Of a DNA stretch of 64,000 nucleotides, positions 1-8,882 are shown one piece after another. The DNA is taken from contig CM073899.1 of the NCBI GenBank assembly GCA_037176705.1, forward strand, positions 1,798,001-1,862,000, in the 5' to 3' direction. The position numbers and the translations under genes are program-made. How positions within the stretch are numbered: the first letter of the stretch is position 1; each line of letters begins with the position of its first letter. The notes under the pieces were generated by a model. That model had not been told where the DNA came from. It made no database searches and worked only from the letters and a program-made list of their open reading frames with translations. This DNA is from Molossus alvarezi (lineage: Eukaryota; Chordata; Mammalia; Chiroptera; Molossidae).

Positions 1-106
1 TTTACTGGGCATCTATCATGGGAACAATAGTCACTTCACCTTCCTCACAATGCTATGAGTATTTTGAAACAATAAAGGTTATGATTTTTTTTTTTACCAT
101 TATTAA
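1..106. other. Unique flank, nothing recognised
   Basis: Short AT-rich sequence with a T run at 85-95 and no recognisable feature. It leads into the TSD of the first SINE. Confidence 0.5.
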
Positions 107-120
107 AAGGTGTAGATGTG

Positions 121-370
121 CCCCGGCTGGTTTGGTTCAGTGGTTAGAGCGTCAGCCAGCAGACCAGAGAGACCCAGGTTCGGTTCCCATAAGGAAATGT
201 ACCTCGGTTGCGGTTTGTCCCCAGCCCTGGTTGGGTCGTGCAAGTGGCAACTGTTGATGTGTCTCTCTCATATGGATGTTTCTCTTTCTCTCTTCCTCCC
301 TCTCTCCCTCCTGCTCTACCTGAACATAAATGCAAAAATGTCCTCGGGTGAGGATAATAAAATAAAATAA
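121..370 (+). mobile_element. Ves SINE, class B, full length
   Basis: The tRNA-like head begins CCCCGGCTGGTTTGG and carries a B-box-like GGTTCGGTTCCC. A CT-rich body follows, then the class B terminal TCCTCGGGTGAGGA and a (AATAA) tail. A diverged TSD flanks it: 107-120 (AAGGTGTAGATGTG) and 371-384 (AATGTGTAGACGTG), two mismatches in 14. The intact ends show an L1-type retrotransposition event. Confidence 0.9.
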
Positions 371-463
371 AATGTGTAGACGTGAAAATTCAACTACAAT
401 TATGATGTGTGTGGAGGTTTTCTATACCACCAAACAATTCTTCACAACTATCTGGGGTCCTCC

Positions 464-1160
464 GTTCAACTTGATTCTGACACTGTCCACCTGGAGAGAG
501 GGTCAGGTCCCACAGGGTAGGGCTCAGTCCTATAGTTCAGCTCGATCCGACACTGTCCACCTGGAGAGAGGGTCAGGTCCCACAGGGTAGGGCTCAGTCC
601 TATAGTTCAGCTCGATCCGACGCTGTCCACCTGGAGAGAGGGTCAGGTCCCACAGGGTAGGGCTCAGTCCTATAGTTCAGCTCGATCCGACGCTGTCCAC
701 CTGGAGAGAGGGTCAGGTCCCACAGGGTAGGGCTCAGTCCTATAGTTCAGCTCGATCCGACACTGTCCACCTGGACAGAGGGTCAGGTCCCACAGGGTAG
801 GGCTCAGTCCTATAGTTCAGCTCGATCCGACACTGTCCACCTGGAGAGAGGGTCAGGTCCCACAGGGTAGGGCTCAGTCCTATAGTTCAGCTCGATCCGA
901 CACTGTCCACCTGGAGAGAGGGTCAGGTCCCACAGGGTAGGGCTCAGTCCTATAGTTCAGCTCGATCCGACGCTGTCCACCTGGAGAGAGGGTCAGGTCC
1001 CACAGGGTAGGGCTCAGTCCTATAGTTCAGCTCGATCCGACACTGTCCACCTGGACAGAGGGTCAGGTCCCACAGGGTAGGGCTCAGTCCTATAGTTCAG
1101 CTCGATCTGACACTGTCCACCTGGAGAGAGGGTCAGGTTCCACAGGGTAGGTCTCAGTCC
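464..1160. repeat. 70-bp minisatellite, about 10 units
   Basis: The motif CTGTCCACCTGGA recurs exactly every 70 bp, with unit landmarks at 481, 551, 621, 691, 761, 831, 901, 971, 1041 and 1111. Units are nearly identical and differ at a few diagnostic positions (CACTG or CGCTG; GGAGAG or GGACAG). The first unit is diverged at its left edge and the last decays after about 1150. No coding potential is inferred. Confidence 0.97.
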
Positions 1161-1289
1161 GACAGGATGGCCCTACCCTCAGCTTTCAGCCACCCATTGT
1201 GAGCCCCTCGTTTGTGCTTCTGACGGACAAGCTACCGATGGCAGACCCCCAGACCTTCTCCGGGGTCCCGTACATGTGCTGGAAAGAAC
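1161..1289. other. Unique sequence right of the minisatellite
   Basis: Moderately GC-rich non-repetitive sequence with no recognised feature. Confidence 0.4.
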
Positions 1290-1675
1290 CAGAGAAACGC
1301 TTTGCTTATGAGATCACGTTTATTGCCCCCAGATAGAAGAGATGCATAGGCTGCAGGAGAGAACACCCCCCTTTCACGCTTCTAGGTGGGCTCGGTGTTC
1401 ACCAGCCCAGAGCCTCTCAGGCACCCCTCCGTTGGGGCTGCAATGAGGTGTCATTACATAGGCTCAACTCATTCAATCACTGATGGTTGAACTCAGTCTC
1501 CAGCCCCTCTCCCTCCACCGGCAGCCAGCCCATCCTCAGGTAGGGTCTGAAAGTCCCCTCAACATGACAAACACATCTCTGTCACTCTTAGCCTTAGGAA
1601 GTCCCCAAAACATTCGGGGAAATGGGGACGAAGACCAAATACATTTTTCTTATTATACGTCAACTATCTCAAAGT
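1290..1675 (+). mobile_element. Ancient LTR-like segment (ERVL-type, family uncertain)
   Basis: The wording resembles the 3' part of an old mammalian solo LTR. It holds a segment like TTGAACTCAGTCTCCAGCCC, then a GAAAGTCCC stretch, then GGGACGAAGACCAAATACAT followed by a TTTCTTATTATA end. I recognise this layout from degenerate class III or MaLR-type LTRs but cannot name the family. No internal gag, pol or env remnant is visible next to it. Confidence 0.4.
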
Positions 1676-2794
1676 GTAAGGTTATACGATTCATCATAAT
1701 TGTTTTTAACACTATATAGCTCTCATGACAACAAAACAAATTACTGTTTTCCTGCTATAATCTACTGGAGATTATAAAACTATAAAGTCGAATTCTTAGA
1801 AACTGTATACAGTCAACACTCACCATATACCAAGCATTCCAGGCACGTTATGAAATATCTCTGTCCCTTATTGAGCAGATAATCTCACTAAGACAATACA
1901 TATAAGAATATGTTCGAGAAGACACTCACTGGCTGACCCAGGTCGGACCTTCCCACACTGCCCTTGGTACATCGTTGATGTGTCCATTACTTTGTCTTCA
2001 GGTGAGATAGCACCTGTCCAGTCTAAGTTACAGGAAGGCTCCGAGGATCAAATGAAATTGGTGTGAAAAGATACTGAAAAGCCCAAAGCTTTAGATGGGT
2101 CACAGGTGTTAGTCGCTAACAGAATATACTCAGTGAAGTTATGAAATTTTCAGAGATAAGCTGCTAACTAAATATCAACTGTTTTAGAGGTCCAAGAAAG
2201 TGTTCTCTCGTTCCTGCACAGGTAACTCCTGGCTCCTGAGCCATGACGAATAGTCAGTAAAGCTACTGGAGGACACTTGTAATTAAACGACCGTGGACAC
2301 GAGAAGGGCAGCCCGAGGCAAAGCAGGACTTCTTGGCGGGTAAGGAGGAGATGGCTTTGTGTGTTTATTCCTGCTGTGACATTTCTCTTCACTGCTGGCC
2401 CACTTGGTAGCTTGATTACCTTTGTGGCCAGAGAGTTTCTGGGGCAGGGGAAGGGAGGGGCAGAAATAGATGGACCAAAGACCTCTGATATATTTCAGTA
2501 AATAAACGTCAGCAGATGCAGCCCCTTGTCCGAGGGCGTGAGAAGGTCAGTGACGAGCACTTGTCTGGCCGTTCGGCTGCCACTTGGAGAGTCCACCCTG
2601 CTGTTCTCAGGAGGTAGCGGCGAGTCTTCCAGGGAAACCAACTCCTTCCATGTTATTTCCCCTGAAGAAGAGTTTGATTGTTAGGAGGGACGGTAATGAG
2701 TCAATCATATGAAAAGAACAATGAGAGTCATCAATGAATAATAGCTCAGAACTTGATGTATATTTTCATTGAATCAGTGATCCAGAGCGGTATC
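1676..2794. other. Mostly unique, with possible MIR relics
   Basis: No gene is recognised. Around 1815-1890 (ACCAAGCATTCCAGGCACGTT) and 2000-2090 (CTCCGAGGATCAAATGAAAT) the sequence resembles parts of the MIR SINE, but it is too diverged to call firmly. The rest is unassigned. Confidence 0.4.
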
Positions 2795-2885
2795 ATCACC
2801 TTCATTTTACACCCCAAGGGTTTGCGTACCTCACATACACGGATCAGGATTGCACAGCTAATAGGTCATGGGTTAAAATTAAAAC
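2795..2885 (-). mobile_element. MIR fragment
   Basis: CATCACCTTCATTTTACACC followed by GGATTGCACAGCTAATAGGT matches the reverse complement of the MIR core (the 'cattttacagatgagg ... cacacagctag' wording). It is heavily diverged, as expected for a pre-eutherian SINE. Confidence 0.5.
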
Positions 2886-2910
2886 TTAGATTATTGGAAT
2901 TCTAGACATC

Positions 2911-3071
2911 ATTTTTTTTAGAGGAAGGGAGAGGGAGAGAAAGAGAAACATTGATTGGCTGCCTCCTGCCCAGCCCTGCTTGGGGTCAGCCTGCAGCCCA
3001 GGCCTGTGAATTGAACCAGTAACCTGTCCGTGGACGGGATGAGGCCCCACCACTGAGTCACATGGGTAGGG
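2911..3071 (-). mobile_element. Ves SINE, old and diverged
   Basis: In reverse orientation it shows a T-rich start, GAGAGAAACATTGATTGGCTGCC, a GGGGTCAGCCTGCAGCCCAGG segment, a B-box-like GAATTGAACCAG and the head ACTGAGTCACATGGG. Body and head are degenerate, so this is an older copy. Possible TSD GACATCAT (2904) and GACACCAC (3074). Confidence 0.75.
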
Positions 3072-3312
3072 GTGGACACCACGTTCTCGCCTACTCTCTT
3101 GATTTCCACGCACTGGTCCTGAACCACTGTGTCTCACATCAAAATGTCCACTGGTTGACTGAGCATCTTTCAGACGATCCATGATTATGTGCTGGATAAT
3201 CCTCCTGACAAAATGCAAAGTGGGACAGTCTGTGTTGCTCTCATCATATTGTAAAATTCTGATTCATGACATAAAGACATCGCTTTTGAATTTTAATTAA
3301 TTAATTATTCAG

Positions 3313-3508
3313 TTTTAATCCTCACTCGAGGGAGAGAGGAAAGAAACATCATTGTGAAAGAAAAACATCAGTCAGATGCCCCATACGTGCTCTGACTGGG
3401 CTGGAACTTGTAGAATCTACAACCGCGGTGTGCGCCCTGACCGGGACTCAGACCCTCGATGACTGGCGTCTAAGACGGCCCTCCAAGCAAGTGACCCGCG
3501 GCCAGGGC
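3313..3508 (-). mobile_element. Ves SINE, class B, degenerate
   Basis: It starts with the class B stem-loop complement AATCCTCACTCGAG and continues through GAAACATCATTGTGAAAG. The tRNA-like head is poorly preserved and ends GGCCAGGGC. It abuts the next SINE directly. Confidence 0.65.
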
Positions 3509-3510
3509 AG

Positions 3511-3668
3511 ACGTCCGCTCATGAAACTGGTTTTAGACAGAGAGAGGAAGGGGGAGAGCAAGGAACAGCGATGTGCGTTCGTGGTCGATTCTCACTGTGA
3601 CCGGGGATCGAACCACAACCTTCGCTGTTCGAGATGATGCTCTAACCAACTGAGCTCCCTGGCCAGGC
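3511..3668 (-). mobile_element. Ves-like SINE, diverged copy
   Basis: It holds GACAGAGAGAGGAAGGGGGA, a B-box complement GGGATCGAACCACAACC, and the head complement GCTCTAACCAACTGAGCTCC ending CCTGGCCAGGC. It sits head to tail with the SINE at 3313-3508. Imperfect flanking GCAGACGTCC/GCAGATGTTC suggests it inserted next to the older copy. Confidence 0.7.
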
Positions 3669-4768
3669 AGATGTTCAGACATCTTTACACCATATCGACT
3701 ATATGAATAAACAAATCCTAAAATTGCTTCTCTGAAAAATATCAGTTAGATTGAGGGGCCAAATTATTTTATATCCACATAGTTAAGTCATCTACACTCT
3801 TAAAGGTACTGAAACAAGCACTCTGCCCCAGGACAGGCGAAGCTGTGGGTGAAGCTTCAGTTAGTGATCACCGATGTCGAGAGCATCACTGTTCCAGGCG
3901 ATTCGCTGCTCCGAAGACTGGGGCTCGCCAGCCCCCGGCAGACGCCCTTCGGGGAGCACCCGTTCCTCTCGGTGTGAGGGTGTGAGTGCCCATGGCATTT
4001 CCTAGGGCTCTTCCCATGAATTCTTCCCTATGTGGTGTCACCGGGCCCTTCATCCAGTCTGTTGTTGGCAACGTTAAAGCAGCTGCTTAGAAACTGCGGT
4101 GAGTTTCCCGGAGGCTGCAGGCAGCTGCAGGGCCGGCCTGGTGCCCAGCGCTCCGTGCCCCGCGCTCCGCCAGGGCGGTGAGCTCGCATCACCCTCAGCA
4201 CGACGCCGGGTTCGGGGAACAGTGCCGCACCGGCTAAGGAAAAACCCAATGTGCTTTTTGGCTCCAATATTTATGACTAAAGTATCTGTTCATTAAAAAA
4301 ATAATAATAATTAGAATGGTTTTGGAAATCTAAAACCGGAGGGTACTTTTTATCTAACGGAGAGAATTAAAGACTCATCATTTTGGCTGAAATACAAAGG
4401 AAGTAGGGATGTTACCAAGGCAGCACTGGAGTGACGTTTGATGAGTTATGACCCTAGATGCTTATCAGAATCTAATAACTCTGCACTGAAAAGAATACGA
4501 AACATTTAATAGCACAGGAGGATCGAGGAAACTAGGAGGCAGAGTCCAGAGACAAACACAAGTAATAAATAAGGGACTGGAACCCTGGGGATGAGCAGAC
4601 GTTAATTTCTGTTACCACATCCCCTTGTTCTTGAGGGGAGCATCACGAAGAGTTTGCATAAATAAACTGATCAGTTCATTCATTTTCTTATTTTAAAACC
4701 GTCCACCGACAGCCAGCCTTATTAGAGTAGAAGGGTTAGAAGAAGAGAAAGTGTGGATTCTGCCTCAT
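3669..4768. other. Unique sequence, GC-rich in the middle
   Basis: No feature is recognised. Between about 3890 and 4240 it is GC-rich with scattered CpG, and several short open frames on both strands show no family resemblance. The remainder is AT-rich. Confidence 0.4.
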
Positions 4769-4779
4769 AGAACCTATGG

Positions 4780-5000
4780 GTTTTTTTTTTTAATTGTTTT
4801 TCTTTATTGATTTTTAGAGAGAGAGGGAGGGGAAGAGAGAGATGGAAACATCGATGAGAGAGAACATTTCCTGGCCGCCTCCTGCACGCCCCCCACTGGG
4901 GATCAGGCCCACAACCTGGGCATGTGCCCTGACCAGCGATTGAACTGGTGACCTCTTGGTGTAGGGTCGAGGCTCAACCTCTGAGCCACACTGGCTGGGC
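4780..5000 (-). mobile_element. Ves SINE, class A
   Basis: A full-length reverse copy: poly-T, TTTATTGATTTTTAGAGAGA, ACATCGATGAGAGAGAACAT, then CCCCACTGGGGATCAGGCCC and the head CTGAGCCACACTGGCTGGGC. TSD AGAACCTATGG (4769-4779) matches AGACCTATGG (5001-5010) closely. Confidence 0.93.
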
Positions 5001-5010
5001 AGACCTATGG

Positions 5011-6109
5011 TTTTTAAGACACTGGTGTAAAGGCCAATAAAGGACCCTCCACGGAAAGTGGATGATACGAATGTGCTGTGGGTGCTGGTGAAGCCGAGGG
5101 CATGCCTGTCGTCATGGGAAAAGGGGAGACTTCGGGGTAGGCTGAACACTGTACCAACTCTGAACCGCAGTGGATTAACGCAGAAGGACTTTCCTCCTGC
5201 TCACGCATGTCTTGTACTTAGTGTATTTGTCAGAGACCGTTCGCTTGGAGCTACCGAGGGGCTGGCATCCCCTCCGGCCTCAGAGCCCCGTCCTGGACGC
5301 TGCCCACGAGGCAGGCAGCTGGGGGATATCTCTGGGGCTGGAAGTGGGACATCATCTGCTGACCACATTTACCCTCGAGGGAAGCTGTGGACGGGGAGGA
5401 ATAAAAATAAGGTGTGGACTGGCTATGTCCAATAGGACAACTCATGGGAGGGGATTCCATCTCAGCCGCGCCTTGAAGATGAGACCCAGCGTCCAGGTGA
5501 AGGAGGTTGGGCAGGGCCGGTCCAGAGGTGAGGAGACACAGATGTAAAACATGCTTGGGAAAATGGAAAGCCCAGGGTTGTTGAACTGTACATCACGGGT
5601 CATGATTAATGGGAGATGAAGCTCTAATTCTGAGTTTTTTTCTGAGCGACGCTTTCCAACAGACCCGGTTGTGTGGGGCACGTGTGTCCCCTGATGGCGC
5701 AAAGTCATGTCAGATTCGACCGGTTCAAAACCAGCTCCAGGGTTTTCCACTCCACCTCCTGCCACTGGGGCCCCTTCCAGCCCAGCCCTCCTTCATTCTG
5801 TCACAAATAAAAAAACCAGAAGGGACCCTTGACATCCTCTCTCCCTGACTTCACGAAACTAACCTATCACCCAGTCTTTGAGGTTCAAAGTTTCTTCTTG
5901 GATGTCTCCATTTCCCCCCATTCCCACTTCAGCCATCCCCCGATGACCATCCTCTGTGGCCAGACTGGCCCAGCAGGCGCCAGCCCTGCTCTCCCCAGCC
6001 CTTCTGCCTGTCTCTAGCCTGTGGTTACGCACAGTGCCGTCCGACGCCAGGCCCCGCACCGTGGCACCTGCCTGGACTGAGTGCCCGCAGTCACTGAGCA
6101 TCCTTCTGC
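5011..6109. other. Unique, moderately GC-rich; no gene recognised
   Basis: Several open frames of 80-125 codons overlap on both strands without recognisable domains or a consistent splice structure. They are treated as chance. Confidence 0.4.
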
Positions 6110-6241
6110 ACTGATCACATTGTGTCTCATTGTGTCCACACAGCTCCATATGGTGGGGCCCCCATTTCATTTTAAAGTGAAGAAACAGTCTTGGAGGGTC
6201 AGTAGCTTGCCCAGCTTCACACAGCTATTAGGCAGAGTGAC
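6110..6241 (-). mobile_element. MIR element
   Basis: CCCCATTTCATTTTAAAGTG, GTCAGTAGCTTGCCCAGC and TTCACACAGCTATTAGGCAG are the reverse complement of the MIR core and flank. This is one of the better preserved ancient SINEs in the window. Confidence 0.75.
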
Positions 6242-6251
6242 TTTTTTGTTT

Positions 6252-6496
6252 ATTTTGTGTGTGTTTTTTTTTTTTTTTTTTTGCATTTATCTTCAGATAG
6301 AACAGGAGGGAGAGAGGGAGGGAGAGAGAGAAACATCGATGTGAGAGAGACACATTGAGTGGTTACCACCCACATGACCCCAACCAGGGCCAGGAACAAA
6401 CTGCAACTGAGGTATATGCCCTTAGCGGGAACTGAACCCAGGACTCTCCGGTCCGCGGGCAGACGCTCTAACCTCTGAGCCAAACTGACCAGGGCG
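6252..6496 (-). mobile_element. Ves SINE, class B-related, lacking the terminal stem-loop
   Basis: A 21-nt T run is followed directly by GCATTTATCTTCAGATAG, so the class B stem-loop is absent. The rest is typical: ACATCGATGTGAGAGAGACA, TGCCCTTAGCGGGAACTGAA, and head CTCTGAGCCAAACTGACCAG. Approximate TSD AGTGACTTTT (6236) and AGTTACTTTT (6499). It inserted at the edge of the MIR. Confidence 0.88.
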
Positions 6497-6531
6497 ACAG
6501 TTACTTTTTAAACAACCAGGTGCTTTGCTTC

Positions 6532-6601
6532 TGAATCACTCTACACTGTTTTGAATCACTCAAACTGTTCTGAATCACTCTACACTGTCTGTCAGTGTAG
6601 A
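6532..6601. repeat. Short tandem repeat ending in a hairpin
   Basis: The phrase TGAATCACTCTACACTGT occurs about three times with small changes (6532, 6552, 6571). The last copy leads into a perfect 9-bp inverted repeat, TCTACACTG (6579-6587) and CAGTGTAGA (6593-6601), with a 5-nt loop. Confidence 0.8.
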
Positions 6602-6809
6602 CATTCGAACAGCGACGTGTTGTTTGAATTAATTAACAAAGAAAAAGTGGCAGATTGGCAAGTGCCCTGTATCATGGAGTCAGGTTAGCATTCCGTTTTG
6701 TCCCTGTGGTGGAAAGGAGTATGACGAGAACCTAAAGGCCGTGACCTAGCCCTGGAGATTTGAAAGGTATCCTCCTGATTTTTGGATTGATATTAATAAG
6801 TAAAACTGG

Positions 6810-6998
6810 TGTGGACTCAATTTTTTTGTTTAGAAATCAATGTTATTCTTGCTTCCTAAAAATATTTAAAGATGGTCCTTAATTTTCTATGTTCTGTAAC
6901 AATTTGTGTAGCATTTAGATGATCTGGTCTTTGAAGTTTTGATAGAATTTTCTGTAGAATCATCTGGACCTGATGCTTTTTTGTTGGGTGGTTTTTAT
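6810..6998 (-). mobile_element. Old L1 ORF2 fragment, part 1 (interrupted)
   Basis: The text CTTTGAAGTTTTGATAGAAT then TCATCTGGACCTGATGC is the reverse complement of the L1 ORF2 segment encoding the conserved PGPDG region at the start of the reverse transcriptase. A younger L1 insertion follows, and the old element resumes after 7647 with the duplicated phrase TTGGGTAGTTTTTAA. Confidence 0.65.
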
Positions 6999-7646
6999 TT
7001 ATTTATTTGTTTACCCTTACATTTATTTTATATTTATTTTCTTTTGTTATTTTACAATGACATTTTTTTTATTGTTGAAAGTATTACAGACGTCCCTCTT
7101 TTTTCCCCATTGACCCCCTTCTTGCTGCTCCCACACCCCTGCTGCTTCCCCAGCCTAGTGTCTGTGTTGATTGGTTGTACACACATGCATGTAAGTTCTC
7201 TGGTTTATCTCTTCCTTTCCCTCCCACCCCCTTTCCTCTGAGGTTTGTCAATCTGTTCCCTACTTCCATGACTCTGGGTCTCTTTTGGTCGACAGCTTAT
7301 TTTTGTTTGTTATGATCCACAAATAAGTGAGATCATGTGGTACTTGTCTTTCTCAGACTGCATATTTTACAAACCATAATACTCTCCAGGTCCCTCCATG
7401 TTGTCTCAAAGGGTAAGAGATCTTTCTTTCTTACAGCTGCATAGTACTCCATTGGGTATATGTACCACAGCTTTTTTATCCACTCATCTACTGATGGACA
7501 CTTGGGCTGTTTCCAGATCTTAGCTATTGTAAATAGTGCTGCTATGAACATGGGGGTACATATATTCTTTCTGATGGGTGTTTCAGGCTTCTTAGGGTAT
7601 ATTTCTAGAAGTGGGATCACTGGGTCAAATGGTAGTTCTATTTTTT
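6999..7646 (-). mobile_element. 5'-truncated L1 nested in older L1
   Basis: It begins in A/T-rich tail sequence, then the L1 3' UTR (ATTGTTGAAAGTATTACAGA, the CCCCATTGACCCCC block), then the end of ORF2, and stops within ORF2 next to an A-rich site. The flanks TTGTTGGGTGGTTTTTA (from 6981) and TTATTGGGTAGTTTTTAA (from 7647) are an imperfect TSD, so this is a separate later insertion. Confidence 0.88.
7333..7640 (-). pseudogene. L1 ORF2 C-terminal remnant
   Basis: This is the reverse-strand remnant of the L1 ORF2 protein, the endonuclease/reverse transcriptase polyprotein. Only the last ~95 residues, downstream of the reverse transcriptase domain, are present. Recognisable phrases are [39 protein letters not shown] and WRDLESIM. 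In intact copies of this L1 (see 29945-30496) the end reads through [16 protein letters not shown]; here the tail is scrambled after WRDLESIM, so the frame is broken. Endonuclease and polymerase domains are missing because of 5' truncation, so it cannot function. Confidence 0.85.
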
Positions 7647-7661
7647 TATTGGGTAGTTTTT

Positions 7662-7965
7662 AAATAACTTCTACTGTCTCTCTCTTAGTCATATGGAAAT
7701 CATCTATTTAAACTTTCTGTCTCATTGTAATCAAATTTGATGAATTACATTCTCCCAAGATGTTACCTTTTGTGTCTAAGTCTTGGCATTCATTTGCAGA
7801 GTTGTGCGAAGTAGTCTCATCATATTTTGAGTCCTTCTGTTTCCATGGCTGTTTTATTCTGTTCTTTTATCGTTGTGGATCTTTTCATCTTAGATCTACA
7901 GCTAATGCATTCAGGGCTCAATATTAGTCGTTTTGTTAAAGGTTTCCCAATCATCTCCTAGCCGG
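7662..7965 (-). mobile_element. Old L1, part 2 (resumed after nested insertion)
   Basis: T-rich wording such as AACTTCTACTGTCTCTCTC and GGATCTTTTCATCTTAGATC follows the duplicated target and is plausibly reverse-strand L1 ORF2 upstream of the PGPDG region. Divergence is high, so the right boundary is uncertain. Confidence 0.4.
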
Positions 7966-8097
7966 ATCAAGCTAGTCCAGTGCTCGGCTCTGAGTGGCTC
8001 TCATAACATTCCTAGTTCCTGGTTGGTGGGGTTCACTAATGAGTGTTCTATGGACTCCACACTCAACAACAGTTTTGCTGGATTAAAAATCCTGTGT
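7966..8097. other. Unassigned, L1-like in part
   Basis: AACAACAGTTTTGCTGGATT just before the SINE resembles L1 or HAL1 reverse-strand wording, but the stretch is too short to assign. Confidence 0.3.
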
Positions 8098-8314
8098 TTG
8101 CCCAGCCAGTGTGGCTCAGTGGTTGAGCATCAACCTTGCACCAAGAGGTCGCTGGTTCGATTCCTGGTCAGGGCACATGCCCAGGTTGTGGGCCCAAACC
8201 CCGGTGAGGGGCATGCAGGAGGCGCCAATCCATGTTCTCTCTCATTGGTGTTTCTATCTCTCTCTCCCTCTCTCTTCCTCTCTCTCTAAAATCAATAAAG
8301 AAAAAAAATTTAAA
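8098..8314 (+). mobile_element. Ves SINE, class A
   Basis: Full-length: head CCCAGCCAGTGTGGCTCAGT, B box GGTTCGATTCC, GGGGCATGCAGGAGGCG, CT-rich tract, then AAAATCAATAAAG and A tail. TSD AAAAATCCT at 8085-8093 and 8315-8323. Confidence 0.93.
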
Positions 8315-8323
8315 AAAAATCCT

Positions 8324-8764
8324 TTGCTCACACTTTTTTTCTTGCTCACACTCAGCTTGACCCACCTTTGTCTTGATTTAGATATTCTTATCTAGACTTT
8401 TGATGCCTTCAGATTTTCTTAAATTGATATGAGACTCTCTCTTTTTGTGTGGATATTCCAGGGTAATTGTCTTTCTGTTTAAGGAAAGATATTGAAGTTA
8501 AATATTAAAGGACAGATTTTTTTTTATTATATGGTAATTTCTTCAATTATGTAGTTTTAGGATTCTTTATTGCTGAATTCTTTTTGAATTCTGCTTGAAC
8601 ATTTTCAATTATTTTAGTGTTTAACATCTGCAACTATGATTTTCTGTTATACTTTAAAATTTAAGCTTTTCTCTCTTGGACACTATGTACTTTAATATCG
8701 TCTAACATGTTAATATTTGATATTAACAAATGTTAAGGTTTATCCTAATATTAAAACATTATTT
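8324..8764. other. AT-rich, nothing firmly recognised
   Basis: T-rich sequence that might continue the old L1 relic. No diagnostic motif was found. Confidence 0.35.
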
Positions 8765-8868
8765 TATATTTAGTTTTATTTTTGGTACGTGTCCCTAGTG
8801 GGAACTGAACCCAGGACTCTCTAGTCTGCAGGTCGATACTCCAACTGCTGAGCCAAACCGGCCAGGGC
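8765..8868 (-). mobile_element. Short Ves SINE (class S), tRNA head only
   Basis: Reverse copy of the tRNA-like head only. Read on the minus strand it runs from GCCCTGGCCGGTTTGGCTCA through the B box to GGACACGTACC and then directly into an A-rich tail. TSD TTAAAACATTATTTT (8751) and TTGAAACATTATTTT (8869), one mismatch. The CT-rich body of other Ves copies is absent. The matching 3' end at 39265 and 53067 argues for a real subfamily. Confidence 0.85.
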
Positions 8869-8882
8869 TTGAAACATTATTT

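Noticed and set aside
464..1160. CRISPR-like direct repeats
   Set aside because: Units are contiguous with no unique spacers and the genome is mammalian; it is a minisatellite.
1290..1675. Complete endogenous retrovirus
   Set aside because: Only an LTR-like segment; no gag, pol or env wording next to it.
8101..8170. tRNA genes at SINE heads
   Set aside because: A- and B-box-like sequences belong to Ves SINEs followed by CT-rich bodies. No intact cloverleaf gene was seen.
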